Shown: positions 1 to 10,309 of the stretch, piece by piece
How positions within the stretch are numbered: position 1 is the stretch's first letter
Layout: each line of letters begins with the position of its first letter
Origin: Nostoc sp. PCC 7524
Lineage (GTDB): Bacteria > Cyanobacteriota > Cyanobacteriia > Cyanobacteriales > Nostocaceae
Length of the DNA stretch: 64,000 bases
Direction: 5' to 3'
Assembly: GCF_000316645.1 (NCBI RefSeq)
Contig: NC_019684.1
Location: 5,963,501 to 6,027,500, forward strand
Translations under genes and position numbers: made by a program
The notes under the pieces: model-generated
The model's database searches: none
Seen by the model: only the letters and a program-made list of their open reading frames with translations
Told to the model about the DNA's origin: nothing

Positions 1-121
1 ATTCAGAATTCAGAATCTTAAATTTTTCCATTCTGCATCCTGACTCCTGAGTTCTGAATTCTTCGCCTTGACTTCCCAGTGCTGCGTTTTTCCTGTAATT
101 AAGACAGGAAAAGTATCATAA
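1..121. other. Non-coding start of window
   Basis: A gene-free stretch at the window edge. The first 60 bases hold direct and inverted copies of ATTCAGAATTC-like sequence, a common type of short intergenic repeat in this group. No gene or RNA is recognised. Confidence 0.4.
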
Positions 122-301
122 ATGTCATTCCCCCATCAGCCAAGGGTTCAAGTTAACCACTATCTTGGCTTGATAAATTACCACAAACTCAGGAGATCCC
201 GCTTGTCCATGAACAATCGGGAATGGGATGATGAAGATACCGCAGGGGAACCTCAATCAGTAGTTCAGTTATCAGTGACCAGTGATGCAGTTGATGCCTA
301 G
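122..301 (+). CDS. Small hypothetical protein (59 aa)
   Basis: An open frame of 59 codons begins with ATG and ends in TAG about 125 bases before the transketolase gene, on the same strand. A weak purine-rich stretch (AGGAAAA) lies 9 bases before the ATG. The product is hydrophilic: basic in the first half (HKLRRSR) and acidic in the middle (REWDDEDTAGE), with no membrane segment and no recognised domain. The ordinary-looking amino-acid composition suggests a real small gene, but chance is not excluded; there is no functional evidence. Confidence 0.35.
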   Translation: MSFPHQPRVQVNHYLGLINYHKLRRSRLSMNNREWDDEDTAGEPQSVVQLSVTSDAVDA

Positions 302-427
302 GGATTTCAACCCTGACAAATCACACTCATAAGTGTTCGCTGTTAATCTGTTAACTGTTAACTGTTAAACACAACCCCGGTCAGAGTAGCTCAAAGAGTG
401 CTAACCCGTCGTTAAACACAAGAGATT

Positions 428-2440
428 ATGGCTGTTGCAACCCAATCCCTCGAAGAACTTTCTATTAATGCGATCCGTTTCTTGGCTGTTGACGCTATAG
501 AAAAGGCAAAATCAGGACACCCAGGATTACCGATGGGCGCGGCTCCTATGGCTTTTGTGCTATGGAATCGCTTTATGCGGTATAACCCCAAAAATCCCAA
601 GTGGTTTAACCGCGATCGCTTTGTCCTGTCTGCTGGTCATGGCTCTATGTTGCAGTACGCCCTGCTCTACCTGACAGGCTACGACAGCGTAACCATTGAA
701 GATATCAAGCAATTCCGGCAGTGGGAATCCAAAACCCCCGGACACCCGGAAAACTTCGTGACCGCAGGTGTGGAAGTTACCACCGGTCCCCTAGGTCAAG
801 GTATCGCCAATGGCGTTGGTTTAGCCATAGCGGAAGCTCACCTGGCAGCTAAATTCAACAAACCCGATGCCAAGATTGTTGACCATTACACCTATGTAAT
901 TCTAGGTGATGGTTGTAACATGGAAGGTGTTTCCGGTGAAGCTGCTTCCCTCGCTGGCCATTTGGGATTAGGTAAACTCATCGCTCTGTACGACGACAAC
1001 CACATCTCCATCGATGGTTCTACAGATGTTGCCTTCACCGAAGATGTTTCTAAGCGGTTTGAAGCCTACGGCTGGCACGTCCTCCACGTTAAAGAGGGTA
1101 ACACCGATTTAGAAGCGATCGCTAAAGCCATTGAAGAGGCTAAAGCTGTCACCGATAAACCCACCATGATTAAGGTGACAACCACAATCGGTTACGGTTC
1201 CCCCAATAAAGCCAATACCGCCGGTGTTCATGGTGCAGCTTTAGGTGCAGACGAAGTAAAACTGACTCGTGAAAGACTGAATTGGGAACACGAGCCTTTT
1301 GTAGTTCCAGAAGATATCCTCAGCTACACCCGCAAGGCAATAGAACGCGGTGCAGGCTACGAAGCTGACTGGAATCAAGCATTTGCTGATTACAAAGCTA
1401 AGTATCCCCAAGAAGCAGCTGAATTTGAGCGTTACCTAAGCGGCAAACTAGCTGAGGGTTGGGATAAAGTATTACCTACCTACACCCCAGAAGATAAAGG
1501 ATTGCCCACCCGTAAGCACTCAGAAACCTGCCTCAACAAATTGGCGGCGGTTGTACCTGAACTCATTGGTGGTTCGGCTGACTTAACCCACTCCAACCTG
1601 ACCGAAATTAAGGGCAAAGGCGACTTCCAAAAAGGACAATACCAAAACCCCAACATCCACTTTGGTGTGCGGGAACATGGTATGGGGGCAATTTGTAACG
1701 GTATTGCCTTACATAGTTCAGGCTTAATTCCTTATGGTGCTACCTTCTTAATCTTCACCGATTATATGCGGGCTGCTATCCGCTTATCTGCCTTGTCTCT
1801 AGCTGGCTCGATTTGGGTGATGACTCACGACTCCATCGGTCAAGGTGAAGACGGCCCCACCCACCAACCTATTGAAACTTTGGCTTCCCTCCGCGCGATT
1901 CCTAACCTGACAGTGATTCGCCCCGCCGATGGTAACGAAACCTCCGGCGCTTACAAAGTGGCAATTGAAAGAGCAAAAGCCAATGCTCCCACTCTGTTGG
2001 CATTCACCCGTCAAAATGTCCCCAACTTGGCTGGTACATCTATTGAGAATGTAGCTAAGGGTGGTTACGTATTAGTAGATTCTGAAGGTACACCAGACTT
2101 AATCCTGATTGGTACTGGTTCAGAATTGAGTCTCTGTGTTACAGCAGCTGAAAAACTCACAGCCGAAGGTAAGAAAGTCCGTGTTGTTTCTTTACCTGCT
2201 TGGGATCTGTTTGAAGCACAAGATGCAACTTACAAAGAGTCTGTGCTGCCTAAAGCTGTTACTAAGCGTTTGGCTGTAGAAGCTGCTAGTAGCTTTGGTT
2301 GGCATAAGTACGTTGGTACTGAAGGCGATACTGTAACTATTGACCGCTTTGGTGCTTCGGCTCCTGGTGGTGTTTGTTTGGAGAAATTTGGCTTTAGTGT
2401 TGATAATGTGTTAGCTAAAGCTAAACAATTGTTGGGTTAA
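428..2440 (+). CDS. tkt: Transketolase
   Basis: Thiamine-diphosphate enzyme that moves two-carbon ketol units in the Calvin cycle and the oxidative pentose phosphate pathway, in the cytoplasm. At 670 aa it has the usual full length. The N-terminal TPP-binding part contains [13 protein letters not shown] near residue 158, and the pyrimidine-binding part contains [10 protein letters not shown] and the GEDGPTHQP loop. It stands alone, followed by a likely terminator. Upstream (about 340-375) is a short run of TGTTAAC heptamers. The Shine-Dalgarno match before the ATG is weak. Identification rests on strong family similarity over the whole length. Confidence 0.97.
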   Translation: MAVATQSLEELSINAIRFLAVDAIEKAKSGHPGLPMGAAPMAFVLWNRFMRYNPKNPKWFNRDRFVLSAGHGSMLQYALLYLTGYDSVTIEDIKQFRQWESKTPGHPENFVTAGVEVTTGPLGQGIANGVGLAIAEAHLAAKFNKPDAKIVDHYTYVILGDGCNMEGVSGEAASLAGHLGLGKLIALYDDNHISIDGSTDVAFTEDVSKRFEAYGWHVLHVKEGNTDLEAIAKAIEEAKAVTDKPTMIKVTTTIGYGSPNKANTAGVHGAALGADEVKLTRERLNWEHEPFVVPEDILSYTRKAIERGAGYEADWNQAFADYKAKYPQEAAEFERYLSGKLAEGWDKVLPTYTPEDKGLPTRKHSETCLNKLAAVVPELIGGSADLTHSNLTEIKGKGDFQKGQYQNPNIHFGVREHGMGAICNGIALHSSGLIPYGATFLIFTDYMRAAIRLSALSLAGSIWVMTHDSIGQGEDGPTHQPIETLASLRAIPNLTVIRPADGNETSGAYKVAIERAKANAPTLLAFTRQNVPNLAGTSIENVAKGGYVLVDSEGTPDLILIGTGSELSLCVTAAEKLTAEGKKVRVVSLPAWDLFEAQDATYKESVLPKAVTKRLAVEAASSFGWHKYVGTEGDTVTIDRFGASAPGGVCLEKFGFSVDNVLAKAKQLLG

Positions 2441-2469
2441 TAGCAACAGAATATTCTCTTACTTGAGTT

Positions 2470-2501
2470 AGAGGGTGGGCTTGATGTCTGCCCTTTTTTT
2501 T
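2470..2501 (+). terminator. Likely rho-independent terminator after tkt
   Basis: About 36 bases after the transketolase stop, GGGC and GCCC arms (2477-2480 and 2490-2493) enclose a nine-base loop and are followed directly by eight T residues. The stem is short, so termination efficiency is uncertain. Confidence 0.55.
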
Positions 2502-2905
2502 ACGCCAAGGAGCGCACAGAGAAGAATCTCTAGTGCCAATTCTGAACAGGCTGCTGGTTAGCAAGTACATGAAAATTGCAACAAATATATAAAATCTTTG
2601 ACTGATTTTACGGTTGGCTGATTAAAATTGGGTATTTGGTTAAGAGTTAATATTCATTGCTTTGCCTTTCCGCGTGTTTTCTGGCTTAAAAGTGCTGTTA
2701 GCGGTAGCACTGGGTTGAGCCGATGGTGTTAGCTTTCTTCGGGGCGTTGAGCCGCGTGCTGAATACTGAGTAAAATTCCATTCCCCACTCCCTAGTCCCT
2801 AATCTCCAATGTTGTAGTTCTGAGGAATGTACTAATTAACACGAATAATGGGTCTGATGAATGCCAAGATCAAAATAAGGATGTCATAAGGGTATTGTAA
2901 GTAAT
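2502..2905. other. Intergenic repeat-bearing spacer tkt-sagB
   Basis: No gene is seen here. It contains a small hairpin at 2692-2710 (GTGCT / AGCAC around GTTAGCGGT). A related GTTAGCGGTAGCG motif recurs at 17665 between ndhF4 and ndhD4, so this is a dispersed short repeat. Copies of CCCCACTCCCTAGTCCC-type sequence follow near 2783. Confidence 0.4.
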
Positions 2906-4438
2906 ATGCCAGAAATACACCAATCAATTGCACAGCATTATCACGAACGTACTAAATACGACCCTGAGACCCTTGCCTCTAAAAGTCAAAGGCTAGATTG
3001 GGCTAAACAGCCAGTACCGTTTAAAGAGTACAGAATCGGTTCTGACATCGACCTGAAACCTTATATCCAAGAAACACCAGAGGGATTTGCCAATGATCCT
3101 CATGCTCAATGGTGGCAAAGACTTTCGCGGTTACTGTTTCGCAGTTATGGGCTAACAGCTAGAATGCCTTCTATGGGTAGTACGGTATATTTACGTTCTG
3201 CTCCTAGTGCTGGGGGATTGTATCCTGCGGAAGTGTATGTAGTTTCTCGTGGTACGCCCTTATTGCCAGCTGGTCTGTATAACTACCAATGTCGGACTCA
3301 TTCTTTGCTTTGTTTTTGGGAAAATGATGTTTGGCAAGCATTACAAGAAGCTTGTTTCTGGCATCCTGCTTTAGAAAGTACCCAATTAGCCATGATTGTA
3401 ACGGCGGTTTTTTACCGTTCTGCATGGCGTTATGAAGACAGAGCTTACCGTCGAATTTGTTTAGACACAGGACACCTATTAGGCAATATCGAGTTAGCGG
3501 CGGCGATTACCGATTATCGCCCACACTTGATTGGTGGTTTTATCGATGAAGCGATTAATGATTTACTATACATCGATCCAAAACAGGAAGGCGCGATCGC
3601 AGTCTTACCTCTGGCAGACTTATTAGATATCCAGCAAAATTTACCCCCAGGATGTACCGCCCTCCCCTCCGCCACAGAAACCAATTATCCTGACATCCCC
3701 GATGGTGAATTGTTGAAGTATTTTCATAGCCATACCGAAATTCAGGCAGGTATCACTGGCAAGCTCAATTTACCAGCTGTAAAACAACCAAAATCTTTAG
3801 AAGATAAATATAATTTTCCTTTTTGTTTAAAAATTCCTACCACTACCACACCGATTTACTGGGGAGAAAAGCTCTCAGATTTAGAACTTGCTATCCACAA
3901 GCGACGTTCTACCCGTGCCTATAATGGTGAGGATTTAGCTTTTGATGAACTCAAAGCTTTACTCGATTTCACCTATCAACCCCAAAATTATATTGATCAA
4001 AGTTTAGACAATGCTCCAGATTATTTTGACTTGAACTTAATTCAAACATTTATTGCTGTCTGTGGAGTTAACGGATTAGAATCTGGCTGTTACTACTACG
4101 CACCCAAAGCCCAAGAATTACGACAAATTCGCTTTAAAAACTTCCGGCGAGAGTTACACTTCCTCTGCTTGGGACAAGAACTTGGCAGAGACGCAGGAGC
4201 AGTGATTTTTCATACGGCTGACCTCAAATCAGCTATTGCCCAATATGGCGATCGCGTTTATCGTTATTTACACATGGATGCTGGTCATTTGGGCCAACGT
4301 CTGAATTTAGCTGCAATTCACCTAAATTTGGGTGTGAGTGGCATTGGTGGCTTCTTCGATGACCAAGTAAATGAAGTTTTAGGGATTCCTGCTGATGAGG
4401 CCGTGTTGTACATTACAACATTAGGTAGACCAAGATAA
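2906..4438 (+). CDS. SagB-type dehydrogenase / nitroreductase-family protein, two tandem domains
   Basis: FMN-dependent nitroreductase-fold protein of the SagB/ThcOx group, whose members oxidise azolines in peptide natural products, although many have unknown substrates. The 510 aa protein has two tandem units. The first (about residues 70-240) contains RSAPSAGGLYPAEVYVV, and the second (about 325-505) opens with AIHKRRSTRAYNG, the usual start of a nitroreductase domain. It ends with IGGFFDDQVNEVLGIP and LGRPR. No precursor peptide, YcaO cyclase or transporter gene lies nearby, so a natural-product role is not supported by context. An orphan oxidoreductase is the safer description. Confidence 0.85.
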   Translation: MPEIHQSIAQHYHERTKYDPETLASKSQRLDWAKQPVPFKEYRIGSDIDLKPYIQETPEGFANDPHAQWWQRLSRLLFRSYGLTARMPSMGSTVYLRSAPSAGGLYPAEVYVVSRGTPLLPAGLYNYQCRTHSLLCFWENDVWQALQEACFWHPALESTQLAMIVTAVFYRSAWRYEDRAYRRICLDTGHLLGNIELAAAITDYRPHLIGGFIDEAINDLLYIDPKQEGAIAVLPLADLLDIQQNLPPGCTALPSATETNYPDIPDGELLKYFHSHTEIQAGITGKLNLPAVKQPKSLEDKYNFPFCLKIPTTTTPIYWGEKLSDLELAIHKRRSTRAYNGEDLAFDELKALLDFTYQPQNYIDQSLDNAPDYFDLNLIQTFIAVCGVNGLESGCYYYAPKAQELRQIRFKNFRRELHFLCLGQELGRDAGAVIFHTADLKSAIAQYGDRVYRYLHMDAGHLGQRLNLAAIHLNLGVSGIGGFFDDQVNEVLGIPADEAVLYITTLGRPR

Positions 4439-5088
4439 ACCAGATGTGTGTACCTCTGGCATGAAATTAGCAAATAAAGATTTTTTATCCTCATTGTGGG
4501 CTTCTATCTGTGGGAGTCTCTACCGCTTCGCTAACGCGAACGCCTAACAATTCATCTCATCGCCTCCCTACCCTTTGCTACGCAACGCTAGCGCGAACGG
4601 GAACACTTCATGAACAGGTAGGTGAGAGGCTTCTTTTTGTTTAAGCTAACCGCTAAACACTAGCATCTGAATTCAACGAGAGGTACTTCACTAAAACTAG
4701 AAATACTATAAATTCTTGTATATCAACATCATAGATGTAACTCTAGGAAATTTCACCTCTTTAATATCCCTAATGTAATTGAGAGATGAGATCAATCTGC
4801 CGTAGGTAAAAACTTTGGTTAAACATCATGCTTATTAAGTAAAATTTTTCACAAGAATTATTGTTTATATTGCAAAAGCTCATAGAATTCTGCTAAAAGT
4901 GCTGATATGAGAATATTTAGTTATTTCAGCAACCACTATTGATGAACGCTATTCCTAACGGAGATACTACCAAAAATTCTTCTTGTTCATTTCATACAGT
5001 TATGCCTAAGTATGTATTATACAGATGAGATTATTAGATAATTTTTATCATCCCAGTCTATCAATGTTTATTGATAAATAAAGCAGCA
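4439..5088. other. Intergenic region with palindromic short repeats
   Basis: No gene is recognised. Between about 4510 and 4610 there are two related palindromic short repeats (TACCGCTTCGCTAACGCGAACG, and CTACGCAACGCTAGCGCGAACG), a type scattered through Nostocaceae genomes. The rest is AT-rich and presumably carries the promoter of the kinase pair, but no convincing -35/-10 pair is assigned. Confidence 0.4.
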
Positions 5089-7536
5089 ATGTTGTTACCC
5101 GAAAACGAAAATAAAAGATTAGAATTACTCCACCAGTATCAGATTTTAGATACACAACCAGAAGAAGTTTTTGATGATCTGGCACAACTTGCTGCTAACA
5201 TTTGTGAAACACCGATTGCTGTAATTAGCCTTGTAGATACTCAACGGGAATGGTTCAAATCAAAGGTAGGTGTAACTGAATCAGAAATACCTCGCAGTAT
5301 TGGCTTAGGTACTCATACTATTTTGCAAAGTGAAATATTGATTATTCCAGATATTTTACAAGATGAAAAATTCGCAAAAAATTCTTTGGTACTGTCAAAA
5401 TCTCATGTGCGCTTCTATGCAGGAATTCCACTAATTACCTCAGATGGTTGGGCATTAGGTAGTCTAGCTGTAATGGATTTTGTCCCACGTCATTTGAGTT
5501 TAAAAGTACAAACTTCATTACAAAGAGTGGCACGTCAGGTAATGAGGCAGTTGGACTTACACCAAGATACAATAATTCATATCCAAGAACGTGAAACAAT
5601 TGCCCACGCACTACAAACAAGTGAAGCTAAACTTAAAGGGATTATTGAATCTATTCCTATTCCACTAATTATTTCACGGTTAACAGATGGCTTAATTTTA
5701 TATATTAATTCCGAATTTATGCGGAAATTTCGGTTTACTACAGATGATTTAGGAAATCGTTATATTTATGATTTATATCAAAATCCAGATGTTCAACAAA
5801 CTATTTTGGCAGCTCTTGCTCAAAATGGTTCCCTAGAGAATTACGATATCCAATTTAAGAGAGCCGATGGTACTTTTTTTTGGGCGATCGCTTCACTACA
5901 GTATTTGAATTTTAATAATGAATATGCAATCTTAACTGCCCTACATGACATCACTGAGCGTAAAAATGCTGAAGCCAAACTGCAAGAAGAAAATTCATTC
6001 TTGCAAGGTATTTTCGCTCATATTCCTTTAATGATTGCACTGTTAAATTCTGACGGTAAAGTTCATTGGGTTAACCAAGAAATAGAACGTGTTCTGGGTT
6101 TCAGCTTACAAGAATATCAAACTCGTAATGTGCTAGCAGAATTATATCCAAATCCTGAATATTATCAGTCTGTTATCAACTTTATGCAGTCCGCGGACCG
6201 CTCTTGGCGTGATCTCAGAACTCAATTACAGGACGGTCGGATACTGGATACAGCTTGGACAAATATTAGATTGCCAAATGGTCAAGTTATCGGTATTGGT
6301 CAGGATATCACAGAACGCAAGCAAACTGAGCGGGCGCTGCAAGCTCAAGCTGAGAGGGAGCAACTCATGCGAACTGTTGCTCAAAGAATTCACCAATCTC
6401 TGAATCTCCAACATATTCTCAACGCTACAGTTCAAGAAGTGAAAGATTTACTTCAGGTTGATCGAGTGATAGTGTATCAGTTTGCCGCAGATATGAGCGG
6501 TAAAATAGTAGCAGAATCAGTCCAACCTGGATGGCAAGTTACTTTGGGTGTAGATATTGAGGATACTTGTTTTCAAACAGGAGCAGGAACTGAGTATTAT
6601 CAGGGACAGAAAAGAGCGATCGCTAATATCTATGAAGCTGGACTCACGGATTGTCATATTAAGTTATTAGAACGGTTTCAAGTCAAAGCTAACTTAGTTG
6701 TACCAATTCGATTAGAAGTAGGTGAGGAACTAACTAGACCTCGCCTTTGGGGTTTGTTAATAGCGCACCAGTGTTCTGCTCCTAGACAATGGGAAGGACA
6801 TCAACTAGATTTGCTTGACCAACTTTCCATACCGATTGCGATCGCCATTCAACAATCGAGCATATTTCAGCAAGCACAAAATGAATTGGCTGAACGACAA
6901 AAAGCTGAAATTAAATTAAGAAGCGCCTTGGCTGAAAAAGAAGTTTTATTAAAAGAGGTTCATCACCGGGTAAAAAATAATTTACAAATCGTCTCAGGAC
7001 TTTTACAACTCCAATCTCAAACCCTCAAAGACCCGGAATTAATTAAAACCCTCAGAGAAAGCCAAAACCGTGTTGAGTCAATCTCTCTGATTCATAAAAA
7101 CTTATACACTTCGCCAAATATTGGGCAAATTAATATTGCGGAATATATCGATAACCTAGCAACTAGCATCCTGATTTCCTATCAAATAGAATCTGGAAGA
7201 ATTAGCTTAGAAACTCATATTCAAGCCATTAATTTGAATGTTGACCAAGCTATAGCCTGTGGCTTAATCATTAACGAATTAATCTCTAATTCTCTTAAAC
7301 ACGCTTTTACACGGGAACAGGGCGGCAAAATTATGATTGGTTTGCATAGAGTTGGTAACAATATTGAAATGATTATTCAAGACAATGGTATTGGTTTACC
7401 AGATGACATAAATTGGAATAATACAAACTCTTTAGGTCTTTCTTTAGTTTATGACCTGGTGACAGAACAACTAGAAGGAACTGTTACCATAGAACGTCTA
7501 CAGGGAACATTATTTAAAATTCAATTTCCCCAGTAA
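5089..7536 (+). CDS. GAF-PAS-PAS-GAF sensor histidine kinase (HisKA_2 type)
   Basis: Cytoplasmic multi-sensor kinase of about 815 aa. Order: N-terminal GAF (about 1-155), PAS (about 180-295), PAS (about 300-415), a phytochrome/CBCR-like GAF (about 425-610), then a HisKA_2 phosphoacceptor region with LKEVHHRVKNNLQIVSGLL and a C-terminal HATPase domain (IINELISNSLKHAF, DNGIGLP). The second GAF has AHQC where bilin-binding GAFs carry Cys-His, so covalent chromophore attachment is doubtful. An upstream TTG at 5071 is possible, but the ATG at 5089 (MLLPENENKRLE) fits the family better. It lies 21 bases before a response-regulator kinase gene and is probably cotranscribed with it. Confidence 0.85.
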   Translation: MLLPENENKRLELLHQYQILDTQPEEVFDDLAQLAANICETPIAVISLVDTQREWFKSKVGVTESEIPRSIGLGTHTILQSEILIIPDILQDEKFAKNSLVLSKSHVRFYAGIPLITSDGWALGSLAVMDFVPRHLSLKVQTSLQRVARQVMRQLDLHQDTIIHIQERETIAHALQTSEAKLKGIIESIPIPLIISRLTDGLILYINSEFMRKFRFTTDDLGNRYIYDLYQNPDVQQTILAALAQNGSLENYDIQFKRADGTFFWAIASLQYLNFNNEYAILTALHDITERKNAEAKLQEENSFLQGIFAHIPLMIALLNSDGKVHWVNQEIERVLGFSLQEYQTRNVLAELYPNPEYYQSVINFMQSADRSWRDLRTQLQDGRILDTAWTNIRLPNGQVIGIGQDITERKQTERALQAQAEREQLMRTVAQRIHQSLNLQHILNATVQEVKDLLQVDRVIVYQFAADMSGKIVAESVQPGWQVTLGVDIEDTCFQTGAGTEYYQGQKRAIANIYEAGLTDCHIKLLERFQVKANLVVPIRLEVGEELTRPRLWGLLIAHQCSAPRQWEGHQLDLLDQLSIPIAIAIQQSSIFQQAQNELAERQKAEIKLRSALAEKEVLLKEVHHRVKNNLQIVSGLLQLQSQTLKDPELIKTLRESQNRVESISLIHKNLYTSPNIGQINIAEYIDNLATSILISYQIESGRISLETHIQAINLNVDQAIACGLIINELISNSLKHAFTREQGGKIMIGLHRVGNNIEMIIQDNGIGLPDDINWNNTNSLGLSLVYDLVTEQLEGTVTIERLQGTLFKIQFPQ

Positions 7537-7557
7537 ATTTTTGTTAAAAAATTAGCA

Positions 7558-9066
7558 ATGGAAACAGTGAAAATTTTAGTTGTTGAAGATGAGGTCATTG
7601 TGGCTAGAACGATTGCTAGCCAATTGATTCAACTAGGTTACACCGTTGTAGGTACGGCTTCTTCTGGAAAAGCAGCGATCGCTAAAGCATTAGAGACTCA
7701 GCCAGAACTCATTTTAATGGATATTATCATCAAAGGTGAGATCGATGGTATCGACACCGCTAGTTACATTCGGGAACATTTAGATATTCCGATCATCTTC
7801 TTAACTGCCTATGGTGACGACGATACCGTGCAACGGGCAAAAATCACGCAACCCTTTGGATATATTGTTAAACCCTTCACTTCAAAAGATTTACGCATAG
7901 CGATTGAAATTGGTCTTTTAAAACATCGCCTAGAACGTGATCTGCGGGAAAATCGCGATCAGTTAGCAACTCTCTTAAACTCAATTAGTGATGCTGTTAT
8001 TGCCACTAATGAACATGGCATGATCACATTTATCAATCCAGCCGCCGAAAAATTGACTGGATGGCATCAAGCAGATGCTTTGGGGAAAGATATTTCCACA
8101 GTTTTTCATATAGTTGATGAAGTGACAGAAACTACTCTAGAAAATCCAGTCACAAAAGTTTTAAGAGAACAAAAGGTGGTTTATTTAGAAGAATTTACAT
8201 CTTTGATTGCTAAAAATGGTCAAAGAGTACCGATTGGTGATAGTGCTTCACCAATCAGAATCAGACCTAATCAAGTTGATGGTGTAGTTATTGTTTTTTG
8301 GGATCTCAGCGAACGGCGCAAAACGGAATTATTAGAACAAGCTTTAAATAAAGAGAAAGAACTTAATAATCTCAAGTCATTATTTATTTCTACAGTTTCT
8401 CATGAATTCCGTAACCCTTTGAGCGTCATTCAAACCGCAGTAGAACTGATAGAGCTACAAGGAGCAAATTTAACAGAAACAAAAAAAAATACCTATCTCA
8501 GAAGAATTAAAGGTGCTGTGCAATCCATGAAACAACTAATGGAAGATGTGTTGTTTATGGGTAGAACTGAAGCCGGAAAACTCGAATGTAATCCCATCCC
8601 CTTGACATTGAAAGAATTTTGCCAAGAGCTAATTGCCGAATTTACATCTGTGACAACTAGCGGGCATGAAATTATTTTTACTTGTAATAATGAAAATACA
8701 GAAGCTTGTATAGATGAACGGCTGTTAAATTGTATCTTGGTCAATTTACTTTCTAACGCAGTTAAGTATTCACCCCAAGGCAAAGCTATTAGGTTTGATT
8801 TAATTTGTGACCAAACTGAAGGCATAGCAACTTTTTGTATTCAAGATTTAGGTATTGGTATTCCTCAGTCAGAGCAAGCCCACTTGTTTGAATCATTTTA
8901 TCGAGCTTCAAATGCCAAAACAATCCAGGGAACTGGACTAGGTTTAGTCATAGTTAAAAATTGTGTTGATGCTCACCAAGGTACAATTAGTGTCAGTAGC
9001 CAAGAAGGTAAAGGTACTACATTTACAATCGTATTACCATTAAATTCCGAATCCCAATCGTTATAG
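7558..9066 (+). CDS. Response regulator - PAS - histidine kinase hybrid
   Basis: A 502 aa protein with an N-terminal receiver domain (residues 1-125, likely phospho-acceptor Asp55 in LILMDII, with the conserved TAY and KPF positions), a PAS domain (about 130-255), a HisKA domain with FISTVSHEFRNPLSVIQT near residue 280, and an HATPase domain (about 375-495, with GTGLGLVIVKN). It follows the HisKA_2 kinase by 21 bases. A likely arrangement is that the upstream kinase phosphorylates this receiver, which then controls its own kinase part. No DNA-binding output domain is encoded, so the target is unknown. Confidence 0.85.
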   Translation: METVKILVVEDEVIVARTIASQLIQLGYTVVGTASSGKAAIAKALETQPELILMDIIIKGEIDGIDTASYIREHLDIPIIFLTAYGDDDTVQRAKITQPFGYIVKPFTSKDLRIAIEIGLLKHRLERDLRENRDQLATLLNSISDAVIATNEHGMITFINPAAEKLTGWHQADALGKDISTVFHIVDEVTETTLENPVTKVLREQKVVYLEEFTSLIAKNGQRVPIGDSASPIRIRPNQVDGVVIVFWDLSERRKTELLEQALNKEKELNNLKSLFISTVSHEFRNPLSVIQTAVELIELQGANLTETKKNTYLRRIKGAVQSMKQLMEDVLFMGRTEAGKLECNPIPLTLKEFCQELIAEFTSVTTSGHEIIFTCNNENTEACIDERLLNCILVNLLSNAVKYSPQGKAIRFDLICDQTEGIATFCIQDLGIGIPQSEQAHLFESFYRASNAKTIQGTGLGLVIVKNCVDAHQGTISVSSQEGKGTTFTIVLPLNSESQSL

Positions 9067-9251
9067 CTGTAGCTAATGAGATTAGGACATCAGGGAATCA
9101 TAAAACCATTACCATCAGAGGCTTTTAAACTTGTTACCCTTATCTACGAAACTCTTTCAGCGAACGGGTTAGCCACTTGCTATATGCCACGGAATCCGTC
9201 CAACGCAGTACCTCACCTGTAACCTGTCACCATATTTTAGGGGAAACAGTG

Positions 9252-9306
9252 CAGTGATTCCAGTCCTGTAGGTAGGTTTCCCAACCTAGGTGACTGGTGT
9301 TCACTG
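9252..9306. other. Long imperfect hairpin between convergent genes
   Basis: Three stacked perfect 6-bp arms can pair: CAGTGA (9252-9257) with TCACTG (9301-9306), CCAGTC (9260-9265) with GACTGG (9292-9297), and TAGGTT (9273-9278) with AACCTA (9283-9288), closing on a four-base loop. There is no T-run on either side. It lies between the 3' ends of the hybrid kinase and the LysR gene, so it may act as a bidirectional transcript end or be a degenerate repeat element. The 9067-9370 spacer holds no gene. Confidence 0.5.
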
Positions 9307-9370
9307 TACCCTTGAACAGAGTATTCGGAGGGTATACACAGTTGATCAGGACTGCCTCCTAGCTCAAAAT

Positions 9371-10309
9371 TTACTCAACCTGAGTGTATTCGGAAGCAAC
9401 AGTTTGCTGAGTTTGCTCTATGAACTTCTTGGCCGCATCTAGCAGATACTCATAGTAAGTACGAGCCACGATAGATAACTGTTTACCAGCCGGATAAACT
9501 ATGTACCAAGTCCGTTTAATCGGAAAATTCTGCACATCTAAAATGCTGAACTCTGAAGCGTCAGACAATAGAGTATGTTGAGATAATACCGAAATTCCCA
9601 AACCTCCTGCGATCGCTTGTTTAATGGCCTCATTACTACCTAATTCCAGCTTCACTTTGACTGTCACCCCATGTTCATCAAAGAGATTCTGCACAGCGCG
9701 ACGTGTTCCTGAACCAGGCTCCCGCATAATAAAAGGCTCATTACATAAACTCTGAATGGGAATATTTTTTTCTTTTGCCAAGGGATGATTTACAGGTGCA
9801 AATACCACCAAAGGATTATCTAAAAATCGTTGGCAATTGGCATCTAAGTGTTCTGGAACTTGACTCATAATATACAAGTCATCCATATTATTCATCATCC
9901 GTTCTAGGATGCGTTCATGATTTGTCACTTGTAGCGAAATGTCAATTCCTGGATAAAGTTGACAAAAAGGCCCTAGTAACCGTGGTATTAAGTATTTTGC
10001 AGTGGTAATTACTGCCAACCGTAATTGTCCTTGTTTCAAACCTTTGAGGTCTGCCACCTTCATTTCAAACTGGGCGATATTATCAAAAATTTGTCTACAC
10101 GTTGCAAACAATTCCCGCCCTGCTTCTGTTAAATAGAGGCGCTTTCCTACCTGCTCAAATAATGGTAAACCTACCGATTTTGTGAGCTGCTTGATTTGCA
10201 TGGAAACAGTTGGCTGGGTGAGAAATAATTCCTCAGCAGCACGAGTAAAACTGCCATGCCGTGCTGCCGCCTCGAACACCTTCAACTGGTGTAGGGTCGC
10301 CTGATTCAA
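9371..10309 (-). CDS. cmpR: LysR-type transcriptional regulator (CmpR/CcmR/RbcR group)
   Basis: A 312 aa LysR-family regulator with an N-terminal winged HTH (residues about 6-65, with FTRAAEELFLTQPTVSMQIKQL) and a periplasmic-binding-like effector domain (about 90-300). The family controls inorganic-carbon genes in cyanobacteria in response to metabolites such as 2-phosphoglycolate, RuBP or 2-oxoglutarate. It lies 290 bases downstream of ccmO on the same strand, which supports a role in carbon regulation. From memory, the cmpR gene of Anabaena PCC 7120 has this position beside the ccm genes; that is the basis for the symbol. RbcR or CcmR/NdhR remain alternatives that only a phylogeny can exclude. 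Confidence 0.75.
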   Translation of the reverse strand: MNQATLHQLKVFEAAARHGSFTRAAEELFLTQPTVSMQIKQLTKSVGLPLFEQVGKRLYLTEAGRELFATCRQIFDNIAQFEMKVADLKGLKQGQLRLAVITTAKYLIPRLLGPFCQLYPGIDISLQVTNHERILERMMNNMDDLYIMSQVPEHLDANCQRFLDNPLVVFAPVNHPLAKEKNIPIQSLCNEPFIMREPGSGTRRAVQNLFDEHGVTVKVKLELGSNEAIKQAIAGGLGISVLSQHTLLSDASEFSILDVQNFPIKRTWYIVYPAGKQLSIVARTYYEYLLDAAKKFIEQTQQTVASEYTQVE

